Assembly (NCBI GenBank): GCA_041652575.1 | Contig: JBAZHC010000012.1 | Coordinates: forward strand, 1 to 64,000 | Source of the DNA: Phycisphaerae bacterium | Lineage (GTDB): Bacteria; Planctomycetota; Phycisphaerae; Sedimentisphaerales; UBA12454 | DNA: 64,000 nucleotides | Direction of reading: 5' to 3' | In this document: piece after piece, positions 47,283 through 57,291 of the stretch | How positions within the stretch are numbered: the first letter of the stretch is position 1 | Layout of the letters: the number at the start of each line of letters is the position of its first letter | The notes under the pieces: model-generated | Databases searched by the model: none | Seen by the model: only the letters and a program-made list of their open reading frames with translations | What the model was told of the DNA's origin: nothing | Position numbers and translations under genes: made by a program

Positions 47283-49397
47283 TTATGTCGCAATCATTCT
47301 AATCAGTCCCCAGAATGCGGCCATAATGCCGATTGTAAGTGCGGTGCTGATGATAAAACCCCAAAAATCTTCTTTTGTCCATTTGCAGAATTCCCAGTCG
47401 GAGTTAGGGAATAATTTAGTATGGTCAAACCTTGTCGGATTGTCGTAGCTTTTCTGAAGTTCTGCATTATCTAATTGGCGGTCCGCGATAACTCGAGTTT
47501 TCATTTTGACATAGAACCGGGCGATGTTTTCTTCCAGCCCTTTATTTTTTGTAAATAAACTTACCGGGATAAGAATAATATACGGCAGAAACGAAGCAAC
47601 GAGGTATCGTATCGTCAACAGCATAGATGGTTTCATTTCCTGCAGGTTCAGCCCAATTGTTTTGGCGATTATAAGTTCGGTATGCAGTCTGCCTATACCT
47701 GTCATCGGGGAGTTTGCGTCATCCGGATTGCTTCTCGCCACTGAATCGTAATATATACTTACAGGATGAATGATAAATTCCTTTTTTATTTTTTGTCCTG
47801 CTTGAATCGCGATTCCCTTTTCAACATCTTCCTGTTTGGCCGGCAAATTCCGTATAACAGTCTGTTCGCTGGTTTGCTGAGTGAGCCATTTTAATTGTTT
47901 GACTGAATCGAACTTAGTTAATACCTCCGGCAGGATTGCGAAGAGTATCGTGGTGATTATTACCTGTGCATATACGGCCGGCAGGGTCAGGCGTTTCCAA
48001 AACAGCATCAGCAATACCGGTGCCCCGAATATAATCATTAATGAAGGCATCATAACAATTACATTGATAACACTGCTGGTGTTTACAGATACATAAATCC
48101 CGAGCAGGAGAACGCCGACAATGGAAATTCTCGATATGTTGATGTAATGTTTCTCGTTTTTGTTTTTGACGAATGGCTTATACAAATGACGAACGAATAA
48201 TGCCGAAAGGTAAACGCATACGCCGGCCAGTGTGGACATATTTGCCGCAAGAATTCCCGCTATCATAAAACCCCGCGATCCCACGCCGAGCAGGTTATTG
48301 CTCATCACGCCCCATGCGGCATCCGGGTCGGAGACCGAATCCTTGTAGAGTGCATACGCAAGCAGGCCGCAAAAGGCCCACATTATTGTCAGAACTCGTT
48401 TAGTATAAGCACCGCCTATGTTGCCGATTCGAGCGGTAAGTTCATCTTTTGCCGAACCGTTGTTGGACATATTTCCCTGATGGCCCGCCATGCCTATGAT
48501 AGAAACCAGTGTAAGCGCCGCGATGGAATTCCAGGAAAATTCATCTAAGCCTGAACCGAAAATCTCTAACATATGGTCCGGTATATTTGCTGAAAATGCT
48601 CCCCAGCCGCCGAGTTTTGCCAGTGCAATAGGAATCAGCATGGCCGAAAATACGAAAATGAGAATTCCCTGTATCAGGTCGTTCCAGATGGTCGCTTCAA
48701 GACCTCCCATTATTACATACATACCTACAAAAACTGTATAAAGAATATAAAACCAGGTGGCATCGGTGTAAGATATATATGCGCTTATCTGGTTCTTTTT
48801 GTACATACTGTCCAGAATCTGATATCTCGAATGCTGCTCATCGGTGAGTTTCTTCTCCTTATAAAGATTGTTGAGCTGGCGGTATTCCTGATGCAGCTCT
48901 ACTTTTTGCTTTTCTGCAGCGGAATATTTTTCGTCCGGTTTTATTGTCATTGCCTCAAAGGTGCGAAGCGAGGTTTTGTAGCCGACGCCGATGATAATTA
49001 CGCTCAGCCAGATACCGACACAGGCATAGATAGAGGCCATGAATTTGCTTTTGAAGCGTTCCTCGAAAAGCTCGGCCATAGTAATCAGCCGAACGCGTCT
49101 GAACCAGCCCGCCATAAACCAGTAATAAGGCCCGGTAAAGATGCCAATCAGCATAAGCCATACGCCGCCGAGTCCTTTGTTGAAGGCGAAACTGGCGGTT
49201 CTTACCGCGCTGTTGGCGTCGACGACGGTACTCATATTAAGGAAATACTGAAGGATTTTGCCGACGGTCCTGCCGGCCATAAAAAAGTCTTCTTCGGTGT
49301 GTATTTTTTTGGAAGTTCTTTTGCCAATGTAGGTGATAACTGCCAGGTAAATCGCAATCGTCAACACGTCAATTGGATGGAAACCAAAAATATCCAA
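47283..49397 (-). CDS. Sodium:solute symporter family transporter, copy 2
   Basis: 704 residues, SSS (solute:sodium symporter) fold with about 13-14 membrane helices. N-terminal DFFMAGRTVGKI and GHQGNMSNNGSAKDELTAR match sugar-type SSS members. Starts with TTG at 49397: the AAAGGTG ribosome site lies 4 bp before it and the N-terminus aligns with that of the paralogue. A hydrophilic insert of about 60 residues (about 155-215, rich in K, E, Q, Y) interrupts the helices, and the C-terminal half has an extended loop (about 500-590). Substrate unknown; saturated or unsaturated galacturonates are plausible from context. Follows its paralogue by 38 bp. Confidence 0.85.
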   Translation of the reverse strand: MDIFGFHPIDVLTIAIYLAVITYIGKRTSKKIHTEEDFFMAGRTVGKILQYFLNMSTVVDANSAVRTASFAFNKGLGGVWLMLIGIFTGPYYWFMAGWFRRVRLITMAELFEERFKSKFMASIYACVGIWLSVIIIGVGYKTSLRTFEAMTIKPDEKYSAAEKQKVELHQEYRQLNNLYKEKKLTDEQHSRYQILDSMYKKNQISAYISYTDATWFYILYTVFVGMYVIMGGLEATIWNDLIQGILIFVFSAMLIPIALAKLGGWGAFSANIPDHMLEIFGSGLDEFSWNSIAALTLVSIIGMAGHQGNMSNNGSAKDELTARIGNIGGAYTKRVLTIMWAFCGLLAYALYKDSVSDPDAAWGVMSNNLLGVGSRGFMIAGILAANMSTLAGVCVYLSALFVRHLYKPFVKNKNEKHYINISRISIVGVLLLGIYVSVNTSSVINVIVMMPSLMIIFGAPVLLMLFWKRLTLPAVYAQVIITTILFAILPEVLTKFDSVKQLKWLTQQTSEQTVIRNLPAKQEDVEKGIAIQAGQKIKKEFIIHPVSIYYDSVARSNPDDANSPMTGIGRLHTELIIAKTIGLNLQEMKPSMLLTIRYLVASFLPYIILIPVSLFTKNKGLEENIARFYVKMKTRVIADRQLDNAELQKSYDNPTRFDHTKLFPNSDWEFCKWTKEDFWGFIISTALTIGIMAAFWGLIRMIAT

Positions 49398-49435
49398 TTT
49401 ACACCTTTCACTCGTGGTTTCTTATGGAGAACGGA

Positions 49436-51556
49436 TTAAAGCATTTTAATCAACAGCCAGAAAGTTCCTAATATACCGACTGTCAGAGCCAGGCTCAGGA
49501 AGAAGCCCCAGGTATCTTCCCAGTTCCACTTGCAGAATTCCCAACTGGACTTCGGGAACAGTTTCGTATGGTCGAAACGTGTCGGGTCCGCATAGCTTTT
49601 CTCGAGTTCGGCCTTGTCCAGTTCATGGTCGGCGATAACCTTGGTTTTCATCTTGACGTAGAACCGGGCTATATTTTCTTCCAGTCCTTTATTGCGGGTA
49701 AGGAGACTTATCGGTATCAGAATAAGAAACGGCAGAAACGTGTCGACAAGATATCTTATCGTCAGCAGGGCGGAAGGTTTCATATCCTTCAGGTTAAAAC
49801 CAATCGCTTTGGCTATGACGAGTTCTGTGTTTATCCTGCCGATGCCGGCCATTGGCGAATTTGCATCGTCCGGATTGCTCCTTGCGACCTTATCGAAGAA
49901 TATACTTTTAGCGGGAATAATAAGTTCTTTTCTTATCTTTTTCCCGACCTCGGGAGCAAGACCCAACTCGACGTCTTTTTCAGTAGCCGGCGCATTTTGT
50001 ATAGCTGTCTTTTCTTTGGTTTGCTGAGTCAGCCATTTTGATTGATTAATAGCATCGAACTTGGGTAATAATCCCGGCAGAATTCCGAATATAAGGGCGC
50101 AGATGATTACCTGTACATATACGGCCTTTAGCGTCAGACGTTTCCAGAACAGCAGAAGCATTATCGGCGCTCCGAAGATGACATTCAGTGAAGGAAGCAT
50201 TTTAAGTATATCGAGGATGCCGCCGCTTGCCACTGCGACATAAATAGAAAGCAGCAGGATGCCGGCAATTGAAACTCTCGATACATTAACATAGTGCCTC
50301 TCGGACATGTTTTGCATGAATGGTTTGTACAAATGCCGAACGAATAATGCGGACAGATATATGGAGACGCCGGCTACAGTTGACATATTTGCCGCCAGAA
50401 TGCCCGCTATCATAATGCCTCGCAGGCCGACGCCAAGCAGATTGTTGCTCATTACGCCCCATGCGGTATCGGGGTCGGAGATTGAGAATGTGCCTTTGAC
50501 GCAGAGTGCATATGCAAGCAGGCCGCACATCGCCCACATAATAGTCAGAACACGCTTCGTGTAAGAACCGCCGATATTACCGGTTCTGGCGGTCAGCTCA
50601 TCCTTGGCTGAACCGTTATTCGACATATTTCCCTGATGTCCGGTAATGCCGATAATATAGTTGGCTACCATATATGCCGCTATTGACCATATAGAGAACT
50701 CGTTCAGGCCGGAGCCGAAAAAGTACAGCATATGTTCGGGAACTCTTGCGGAAAATCCGCTCCAGCCTCCCAACTTCACCAGCGCAATAGGTATCATCAT
50801 TCCTGAAAATATAAGTATCAGGATTCCCTGCAGCATGGTATTCCAGACCGCCGCCTGAAGTCCTCCCATTATTACGTATGCACCCATAAATCCTATATAA
50901 ATCAGGTAGAACCACCATGTTTTGGTGTAAGATATGTAAGCGCTGATTTGGTCTTTTTTGTACATATTATCGAGGGTTTTATATCTTCCAACTTTTTCAG
51001 GTTCGAGTTGTTTAGCCTTGTAGAGTTTATCGAGGTCGCCGTATTCCCGAAACATGTCCACCTGTGCTTTTTCTTCCACGGAATATTTTTGGGCCGGCTT
51101 GACTGTCATAGCCTGGAATGTTCGGAGTGATATTTTGTTGGCGATACCGATATTGATGACACTCAGCCAGATTCCGACAACAGCATAGATACTTGCCAGA
51201 AATTTGCTTTTGAATCGTTCTTCGAAAAGCTCGGCCATTGTAACGAGCCTGACACGCCTGAACCAGCCTGCCAGAAACCAGTAGTAAGGGCCTGTAAGAA
51301 TAGGAGCCAGCAGCAGCCAGACGCCGCCGAGTCCTTTGCTGAAAGCGGCAGCGGCGGTATTTACGGCCTGACCGGCATCAGTTATCGTGCTCATGTTCAT
51401 GAAGAATTGGAACACTTTGCCGACACCGCGGCCGGCCAAAAAGAAGTCTTCCTGATTGTGTACTTTAGAGGTGCTTCGTTTTCCAATGTAGGTGATAATT
51501 GCCAGGTATGCTACGATTATCAAAATATCTATAATGTTGAATCCAACGATATTCAT
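49436..51556 (-). CDS. Sodium:solute symporter family transporter, copy 1
   Basis: 706 residues, closely related along its whole length to the downstream copy (GHQGNMSNNGSAKDELTAR, AWGVMSNNLLGVG and LFVRHLYKPF are shared). It carries the same charged insert near residues 155-215 (KYSVEEKAQVDMFREYGDLD). About 13-14 membrane helices. ATG at 51556 with GGAAT upstream. Divergent from the GH95 gene; the 225-bp gap holds CGCGCAAA elements that may control both sides. Likely imports pectin-derived sugars with sodium. Confidence 0.86.
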   Translation of the reverse strand: MNIVGFNIIDILIIVAYLAIITYIGKRSTSKVHNQEDFFLAGRGVGKVFQFFMNMSTITDAGQAVNTAAAAFSKGLGGVWLLLAPILTGPYYWFLAGWFRRVRLVTMAELFEERFKSKFLASIYAVVGIWLSVINIGIANKISLRTFQAMTVKPAQKYSVEEKAQVDMFREYGDLDKLYKAKQLEPEKVGRYKTLDNMYKKDQISAYISYTKTWWFYLIYIGFMGAYVIMGGLQAAVWNTMLQGILILIFSGMMIPIALVKLGGWSGFSARVPEHMLYFFGSGLNEFSIWSIAAYMVANYIIGITGHQGNMSNNGSAKDELTARTGNIGGSYTKRVLTIMWAMCGLLAYALCVKGTFSISDPDTAWGVMSNNLLGVGLRGIMIAGILAANMSTVAGVSIYLSALFVRHLYKPFMQNMSERHYVNVSRVSIAGILLLSIYVAVASGGILDILKMLPSLNVIFGAPIMLLLFWKRLTLKAVYVQVIICALIFGILPGLLPKFDAINQSKWLTQQTKEKTAIQNAPATEKDVELGLAPEVGKKIRKELIIPAKSIFFDKVARSNPDDANSPMAGIGRINTELVIAKAIGFNLKDMKPSALLTIRYLVDTFLPFLILIPISLLTRNKGLEENIARFYVKMKTKVIADHELDKAELEKSYADPTRFDHTKLFPKSSWEFCKWNWEDTWGFFLSLALTVGILGTFWLLIKML

Positions 51557-51648
51557 CCTGATATTCCTTTCATTCGGGTCGTAGAATGGTGTATCCTGAT
51601 TAAACCTAAGACCATATCAGGAAAAGCATTATATGTCCACCAGAAAAC

Positions 51649-51699
51649 CGCGCAAAAAAGAACGTCATATCGCGCAAATTTCGCGGGAAAATCTTGACA
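51649..51699 (+). promoter_or_regulatory. Direct repeats and -35 box upstream of the GH95 gene
   Basis: CGCGCAAA occurs at 51649-51656 and 51671-51678, exactly 22 bp apart (two helical turns, same face), followed by TTTCGCGGGAAAA and TTGACA (51694-51699). A good -10 box is not evident at 17 bp, which fits an activator-dependent promoter. This layout is typical of AraC-family activator sites. Confidence 0.5.
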
Positions 51700-51781
51700 G
51701 ATGATGATATAACCTGAAAAATACAAGTGCATTGAAAGTAAAGAGAGCTAAGGAGCAATGAATTGTTCGGGAGCAATATAG

Positions 51782-54109
51782 ATGAGAACTTTTCCTTGTG
51801 TTTTGATATTGATTGTAATATTCCTGCCTTTGTGTCTTGTCAATGCCGCTGATTGTGATGGAGTGCCAATGATATTGTTTTACGACACCCCTGCCGCCGA
51901 ATGGGTACAGGCAATCCCGATAGGCAACGGCCGAATTGGAGCGATGGTTTTCGGCAGAACGGCCGACGAACTGATTCAGTTCAACGAGGATACTTTCTGG
52001 GCAGAAGGGCCTTACGACCCTGTCAATCCCAATGCCCTGGATATGCTGCCGCAGGCGAGAAACCTTGTCTTCGAAGGCAAGGCAAAAGAAGCACAGGATT
52101 TAATCAATCAAAATATGATGGCTGTTCCGCCAAAACAGGCGGCGTATCAGCCCGCAGGATTATTAAATCTCACATTCGGCGGACATCAGCAGGTTACGGA
52201 TTATCGCAGGGGGCTCGATTTGAGTACCGCGGTAACAACGGTTGAGTATAAAGTTGGTGATGTAACATTTAAACGGCAGATATTCAGTACGCCGATTGAC
52301 CAGGTTACAGTTATTCATCTTTCGGCTGATAAGCCGGGGATGATAAATTTCATCGCTGATTTTAATGCTATGCAGGACAAAAAGAAAATTGAAATTATCG
52401 GAGACGATACTATTGCGCTTGAAGTTTACGGCGCACCGTCTAACAGTGTTGATGGCAAATTGAGATGCCATTCGCGAGTAAAAGTCATTACACAAAAAGG
52501 CAAAGTCAGGCTCGAAAATAATAAATTGCATATCGAAGGGGCAGATTCGGCAACTTTGTTTTTGGCGTCAGCGACAAATTATATTAACTATAAAGACGTT
52601 AGCGGCAATCCGGAGGCAATCGTGGAAAAACAGCTTAAAGCCGCATCGAAGAGGCCTCTTGAAAAAATACTGTCCGACCATATCAGCGAATACCAGAAAC
52701 TTTTCAATCGCGTTCGGCTTGATTTCGGCACAACAGATGCGGCCCAATTAGCAACGGATGTGAGAATAAAAGGTTTTGCCGCAAATAGAGACCCGCAGCT
52801 TGTCGCGATGTATTTTCAGTTCGCCCGTTACCTGCTTATTTCATGTTCGAGGCCGGGCGGCCAGCCTGCTAACTTACAGGGATTATGGAATGACAGCGTT
52901 AAACCGCCATGGTCGAGTAAATATACAATCAATATTAATACGGAAATGAATTACTGGCCGGCCGAGCCGACAAATCTGTCTGAATGCGGCGAGCCTTTAT
53001 TCGCTATGATTAAGGATATTGCAGTAACAGGCCGCAGAACCGCGGAAATAAATTACGGCGCCGGCGGCTGGGTTTGTCATCATAATACCGATTTGTGGCG
53101 GGCGACAGGGCCGATTGACAGTGCGTTTTATGGTTTCTGGCCCAGCGGCGGGGCGTGGCTTTGTCAGCATTTGTGGTATCACTACGAATACACAGGCGAT
53201 AAGGAATTTCTTAAAAAATATTATCCGGTAATGAAAGGGGCGGCGCAATTTGTTGTCGATACACTCGTCGAACATCCGAGATATCACTGGCTCGTTACCT
53301 GTCCTTCGATGTCGCCTGAAAATAAAATTTTCGACGATATAAGCATCTGCGCGGGCCCGACTATGGATATGCAGATTATTCGCGACCTGTTCAATAACTG
53401 CATCAGGGCTTCGCGGATACTCGGCATCGACGAAGGTTTTCGAAAAGTTCTCGAGGATGAAGTCGGCAAACTCGCTCCGATGCAGATTGGCAAACACGGC
53501 CAGTTGCAGGAATGGCTCGAAGACGTTGACGGCCCCGAAGAACATCATCGCCACGTTTCGCATTTGTACGGCCTTTTCCCGAGCAGCCAGATAAGCAAAG
53601 ACCAAACGCCCGAACTTTTCGCGGCGGCCCGCAAATCTCTTGAGATACGCGGCGACGGCGGCACAGGCTGGTCGATGGCGTGGAAGGTTAATTTCTGGGC
53701 AAGACTGCAGGACGGCGACCACGCCTTTAAAATGCTGACAAATCTTATTTCAACCGGCACATATCCGAATATGTTCGATGCTCATCCGCCGTTTCAGATT
53801 GACGGCAACTTCGGCGGGGCAAGCGGAATTACCGAAATGCTGATGCAGTCTTACTCGAAGATTGATGGCAAAAATCTTTCAGGCGAAATTTATTTATTGC
53901 CCGCTCTGCCGTCTGCACTGCCGAGCGGCTCTGTAAAAGGTCTTCGTGCACGCGGCGGCTTTGAAGTAAATATCGAATGGAAAAACGGGAAACTTATTCA
54001 GGCGGAAATAAAGTCTCTTCTCGGAAATGATTTGACAATCCGTTATAGTGATAAAATTGTTGAAACAAAGACCGTTAAAGGCAGAACATATATTTACGAT
54101 GAAAAATAA
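51782..54109 (+). CDS. Secreted GH95 glycoside hydrolase (alpha-L-fucosidase/alpha-L-galactosidase type)
   Basis: 775 residues with a signal peptide (1-22). The N-terminal GH95 beta domain starts with the family motif EWVQAIPIGNGRIGAMVFG (about 40). The (alpha/alpha)6 barrel carries NINTEMNYWPAEPTNLSE (about 380), CPSMSPEN (about 507), HVSHLYGLFPSSQIS (about 588) and HPPFQIDGNFGG (about 667), which hold the conserved catalytic-site Asn, Glu and Asp of the family. Would remove terminal alpha-1,2-fucose or L-galactose, present on rhamnogalacturonan II and xyloglucan side chains. Acts in the periplasm or outside. Separate transcript, divergent from the symporters, with activator-like repeats upstream. 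Confidence 0.88.
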   Translation: MRTFPCVLILIVIFLPLCLVNAADCDGVPMILFYDTPAAEWVQAIPIGNGRIGAMVFGRTADELIQFNEDTFWAEGPYDPVNPNALDMLPQARNLVFEGKAKEAQDLINQNMMAVPPKQAAYQPAGLLNLTFGGHQQVTDYRRGLDLSTAVTTVEYKVGDVTFKRQIFSTPIDQVTVIHLSADKPGMINFIADFNAMQDKKKIEIIGDDTIALEVYGAPSNSVDGKLRCHSRVKVITQKGKVRLENNKLHIEGADSATLFLASATNYINYKDVSGNPEAIVEKQLKAASKRPLEKILSDHISEYQKLFNRVRLDFGTTDAAQLATDVRIKGFAANRDPQLVAMYFQFARYLLISCSRPGGQPANLQGLWNDSVKPPWSSKYTININTEMNYWPAEPTNLSECGEPLFAMIKDIAVTGRRTAEINYGAGGWVCHHNTDLWRATGPIDSAFYGFWPSGGAWLCQHLWYHYEYTGDKEFLKKYYPVMKGAAQFVVDTLVEHPRYHWLVTCPSMSPENKIFDDISICAGPTMDMQIIRDLFNNCIRASRILGIDEGFRKVLEDEVGKLAPMQIGKHGQLQEWLEDVDGPEEHHRHVSHLYGLFPSSQISKDQTPELFAAARKSLEIRGDGGTGWSMAWKVNFWARLQDGDHAFKMLTNLISTGTYPNMFDAHPPFQIDGNFGGASGITEMLMQSYSKIDGKNLSGEIYLLPALPSALPSGSVKGLRARGGFEVNIEWKNGKLIQAEIKSLLGNDLTIRYSDKIVETKTVKGRTYIYDEK

Positions 54110-54114
54110 GTAAG

Positions 54115-55584
54115 CTATGGATTATATTGCATTAGCCAGTTTTCTGCCATCGCTGCGAATTCGAGAAAATTAACCGTGCAGTCATCGTCGATATCCATAT
54201 CGGCAGTTGCGTCGCAATCGTTTACCAGCCACAGGTCAGAGAAGTAGCCAATGTCTTTTGTGTTGACGGTCTGGTCGATTACAAAATCACCGTAAATTCT
54301 GGGTATTGCAGAAACTTCATTTGAATATACGGACGCATTCGAAGATGTATCGACGGCTGTAACAACGTAATAAAATTTTCTTCCATAGATAATATAAATA
54401 TCCACAAAGTTCGAATCAGTCAGAAGTGTAGTGCCGTTCAATTTGCTGTATCCGGTCCCTGGAGTTAAGGAATGATATATGTTGTAACCTGCCAGGTCGC
54501 TTTCGGTATTATCGTCCCAATCAAGTATCACTTTGGTTTCGTTTGCCTCTGCTGTCAAACCTGTCGGTACTGCGGGCGGTGTTATATCAGGTTCGATACC
54601 ATCTGCACCGGCACCTGCCATAACAATGTTTTTAATCAGGTTTCCAGGATTTAGATTATAGGAATACGGCGGAGTAAAAACTTCACTGTTAGGTATGTAG
54701 TGAATACCAGTACAGCCGGAAGTGAAATTTCCCATTGAATATACCAATGCGGATGCGTTTGGTTCGTCAATTGGTTCATCGACCTGGTAGAAATAATTAG
54801 ATTCGATGCGCAGTTGCGCTTCTTTGCCGGGATGGATGCAATAATCATTTCCGGTGCAGCCGTAATAGTTATTATAGATGTGAACCTGGCCGAAACGGAC
54901 GCGGGGCATTCTTCCCCTGCATCTTTCAGCCCACCAGTTGTGATGAAAAGTAATATGCAGTTTGCCTCTGTCGCCATATTCGGTGTCAGATGAGCCTATT
55001 AGATTGGTAAAGTGGTGGTCAGTATTATAGATTCCTGTTTCGTAGTAGAACTTGCACCATGATACTGTGACAAAGTCGGAAGCGTTGCCGATGTCAATCA
55101 GGCCGTCAGGTGAGTTATAGATATTACAATGGTTTATCCAGATATGGTGTGAAGCATCCTGGATTGTGATGCCATCGGTCCATGGGTCTTCAGAGCCTTC
55201 ATTAGCGTTATAATTGATGTTAAGACGGCTAATAATGATATTGCTCACCCCATTTTTAATATCCAAATGTCCGTAAATCGTCGGAGATGTTCCGATGCCG
55301 ACAATCGTTTTGTTCGATTTAACATACACGGTATGATTAGAAATGGAAGATAAATCAATAGTCCCGGAAATCTGTATGACATACGGTGTGGAAGATATGG
55401 CATAACTGTTAAATGACGCAGCAGTTGTTACAGTGACGGTACTTCCCGCGGCGCCGCCCGTAAGATTGTATGGTGTACCGCTCGTGTCGGATACCGAAGC
55501 CCAGCCGTCTGCGGCGAAGGCAGATGATACAAAACAGAACAGGCTGACTAAAACAAGTCCTGTTAACCAAAGTTTCTTTTTCAT
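54115..55584 (-). CDS. Secreted PL1 pectate lyase with FN3 and dockerin
   Basis: 489 residues from the ATG at 55584 (AAGGTG upstream); a GTG three codons earlier is possible. Signal peptide 1-24, PL1 domain (about 26-325) with IWINHCNIYNSPDGLIDIGN and RMPRVRFGQVHIYNNYY, an FN3 domain (about 340-425, DDNTESDLAGYNIYHS), and a dockerin-like end with one degenerate and one good EF loop (DMDIDDDCTVNFLE). The FN3 resembles that of the 639-residue lyase. Convergent with GH95, five bases apart. Confidence 0.87.
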   Translation of the reverse strand: MKKKLWLTGLVLVSLFCFVSSAFAADGWASVSDTSGTPYNLTGGAAGSTVTVTTAASFNSYAISSTPYVIQISGTIDLSSISNHTVYVKSNKTIVGIGTSPTIYGHLDIKNGVSNIIISRLNINYNANEGSEDPWTDGITIQDASHHIWINHCNIYNSPDGLIDIGNASDFVTVSWCKFYYETGIYNTDHHFTNLIGSSDTEYGDRGKLHITFHHNWWAERCRGRMPRVRFGQVHIYNNYYGCTGNDYCIHPGKEAQLRIESNYFYQVDEPIDEPNASALVYSMGNFTSGCTGIHYIPNSEVFTPPYSYNLNPGNLIKNIVMAGAGADGIEPDITPPAVPTGLTAEANETKVILDWDDNTESDLAGYNIYHSLTPGTGYSKLNGTTLLTDSNFVDIYIIYGRKFYYVVTAVDTSSNASVYSNEVSAIPRIYGDFVIDQTVNTKDIGYFSDLWLVNDCDATADMDIDDDCTVNFLEFAAMAENWLMQYNP

Positions 55585-55639
55585 CACCGGCACCTTTTAA
55601 ATTAAGCAACAACCTTAATTCTTCTTAGACTTATACGTT

Positions 55640-55713
55640 ATTATACCAAAAATATCGGTTCAAAAACACCAGCGGCATTGAAAATAATAGAAATTTGTAT
55701 TATTTCGCAATTT
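55640..55713 (-). promoter_or_regulatory. Promoter of the 489-residue lyase
   Basis: Minus-strand GTGTTT (55669-55664), 18-bp spacer, TATAAT (55645-55640), with TTGG before the -10 box as in the 31838-31867 promoter. ATTGCGAAA (minus strand; TTTCGCAAT at 55703-55711) lies about 34 bp upstream of the -35 box. Confidence 0.5.
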
Positions 55714-55816
55714 TCTGTTCTCAAAAAGGCTTTTTTTACAAAATTTATTCGAGAGATATACATATCATAAAAGGTTAAAATTGTCTTTTAATATCATCTT
55801 AGTATGTTTCGCTTCT

Positions 55817-57181
55817 TTACTCCAGTCCTTCAACTTCTGTGTTGTTCAATATGAACGGAGGTCCTTTTTGTGGTTCGATATTTACATTTTTTAGTTTAAT
55901 GTTTTTGGCATTCTGAATTGTCATACCTGAACTGGCGGAGATATTGACATTTTCCATCACGACATCCGATACCGCGCACTCAGGCAGCCCTATAATCAGG
56001 CCGCCATTGTGAGACTCAAGAAAAGCGTGATATGCGTAATAATAATAGACAAAATCAGTAATGCGGTCGACAATCTCAGCTTCGCCATACGGGCCGAGGG
56101 CATTTATATTCTTAATCCGGATATTGCGAAAGACAGGTGTTAAAGCATTGACAGGCTGAGGCGCATCGTCTTTGGAACCCTCGTAATAGGAGGAAATATC
56201 AATCGGAACTCTTACGTTTTTCATAGTGATATCGCGGTAAGTGAGATTTTCCACCAGTCCGCCTTTACCGCGTGCGGATTTGATTCGGATGCCGCTGGCT
56301 AAATTCTCGAACCTGCATCGTTCAACGAGAAGATTACGAACCCCGCCTGCAGTTTCACTGCCGATGGACATGCCGTGACCGTGAAGGAACGTGCAGTCCG
56401 AAACGGTGATGTTTTCACAGGCTGCGTTTGGGTGCGCCGGGTCCGGCCGGCCGGATTTTATCGCGATGTTATCGTCGCCGACATCGATGACACATTTGGA
56501 AATGCGAACATTACGGCTGACGCTCGGGTCAATGGCGTCTGTATTCGGCGCGATTGACGGCGAACGGATAGTCACGCCTTCGATGAGTACATTGTCACAG
56601 TTTTTGGGAACAAGATGGAAACTCGGCGAATTGCAAATCGTAACGCCGAGAATCTTTACGTTTTTGCAGCCTTCCAGTACGATTAAACGGGGACGGGGCG
56701 AAGTATAACCCGGTTTAATTTTTCGGGCTTCCTCAGCGGGTATCCACCATCGCACGCCCGAGCCGTCGATAGTTCCCTTGCCGGTGATGGCGATATTGGT
56801 CAAATTTTTACCGCCGACGAATGGCGTAAAATCACTGCTGCCGCCGGCTTTTTCCAGCGTCCGTCCGGGGCGAAGGAAATCCTGCGGGTCGTCCGTTGCT
56901 TTCAGCTTGGCGCCCTCGTCGAGCTGCAATGTGGTTTTGCTGCGAAGAGAAATCGGTTTGCTTAAATATACTCCGGCCGGAAGCCTGACAATTCCGCCGC
57001 CGGCTTTGCCGCAGTCATCTATCGCTTTCTGAATTGCTTCGGTATCAACTGTTATGCCGTCGCCTTTGGCGCCGTATTGGCGAACATCAAAAACCCCGGC
57101 TGGTGCCTCTGTCGCCATTGCCGCGGCAGTGTAAAATAATGGAATCAAAACAAGTATCGCCAGAAAAAATGTTCTTTTCAC
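55817..57181 (-). CDS. Secreted GH28 polygalacturonase
   Basis: Glycoside hydrolase of the right-handed beta-helix GH28 family that hydrolyses alpha-1,4-galacturonosyl links. Seen: NTDAIDP with VGDDNIAIKSG (catalytic Asp trio context), GHGMSIGSE and IRIKSARGKGG (substrate-binding RIK), all in family order. I chose GTG at 57181 (454 residues, ideal signal peptide VKRTFFLAILVLIPLFYTAAAMA-like) because CGGAGT lies 6 bp before it and because the predicted -10 box covers the alternative ATG pair at 57214/57211. With ATG 57214 it would be 465 residues. Soluble, exported. Confidence 0.85.
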   Translation of the reverse strand: MKRTFFLAILVLIPLFYTAAAMATEAPAGVFDVRQYGAKGDGITVDTEAIQKAIDDCGKAGGGIVRLPAGVYLSKPISLRSKTTLQLDEGAKLKATDDPQDFLRPGRTLEKAGGSSDFTPFVGGKNLTNIAITGKGTIDGSGVRWWIPAEEARKIKPGYTSPRPRLIVLEGCKNVKILGVTICNSPSFHLVPKNCDNVLIEGVTIRSPSIAPNTDAIDPSVSRNVRISKCVIDVGDDNIAIKSGRPDPAHPNAACENITVSDCTFLHGHGMSIGSETAGGVRNLLVERCRFENLASGIRIKSARGKGGLVENLTYRDITMKNVRVPIDISSYYEGSKDDAPQPVNALTPVFRNIRIKNINALGPYGEAEIVDRITDFVYYYYAYHAFLESHNGGLIIGLPECAVSDVVMENVNISASSGMTIQNAKNIKLKNVNIEPQKGPPFILNNTEVEGLE

Positions 57182-57209
57182 GCCAATACTCCGTAAAAAA
57201 ACTGATGCC

Positions 57210-57263
57210 ATCATAACAAATTTTTTTATGTGAAAACAGTAAACATAAAAAATTGCGCAATTT
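57210..57263 (-). promoter_or_regulatory. Promoter and 14-bp palindrome of the GH28 gene
   Basis: Minus-strand TGTTTT (57238-57233), 17-bp spacer, TATGAT (57215-57210). The perfect palindrome AAATTGCGCAATTT (57250-57263) ends 11 bp upstream of the -35 box and is the best copy of the TTGCGCAA element. Confidence 0.55.
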
Positions 57264-57291
57264 CATCTTTTTTTTTGCATAATATACATAA

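Noticed and set aside
48831..49439. 202-codon ORF antisense to a symporter gene
   Set aside because: Overlaps conserved membrane-helix coding sequence and has no protein signature.
52997..53722. 241-codon ORF antisense to the GH95 gene
   Set aside because: Opposite strand of conserved GH95 motifs; no recognisable product.
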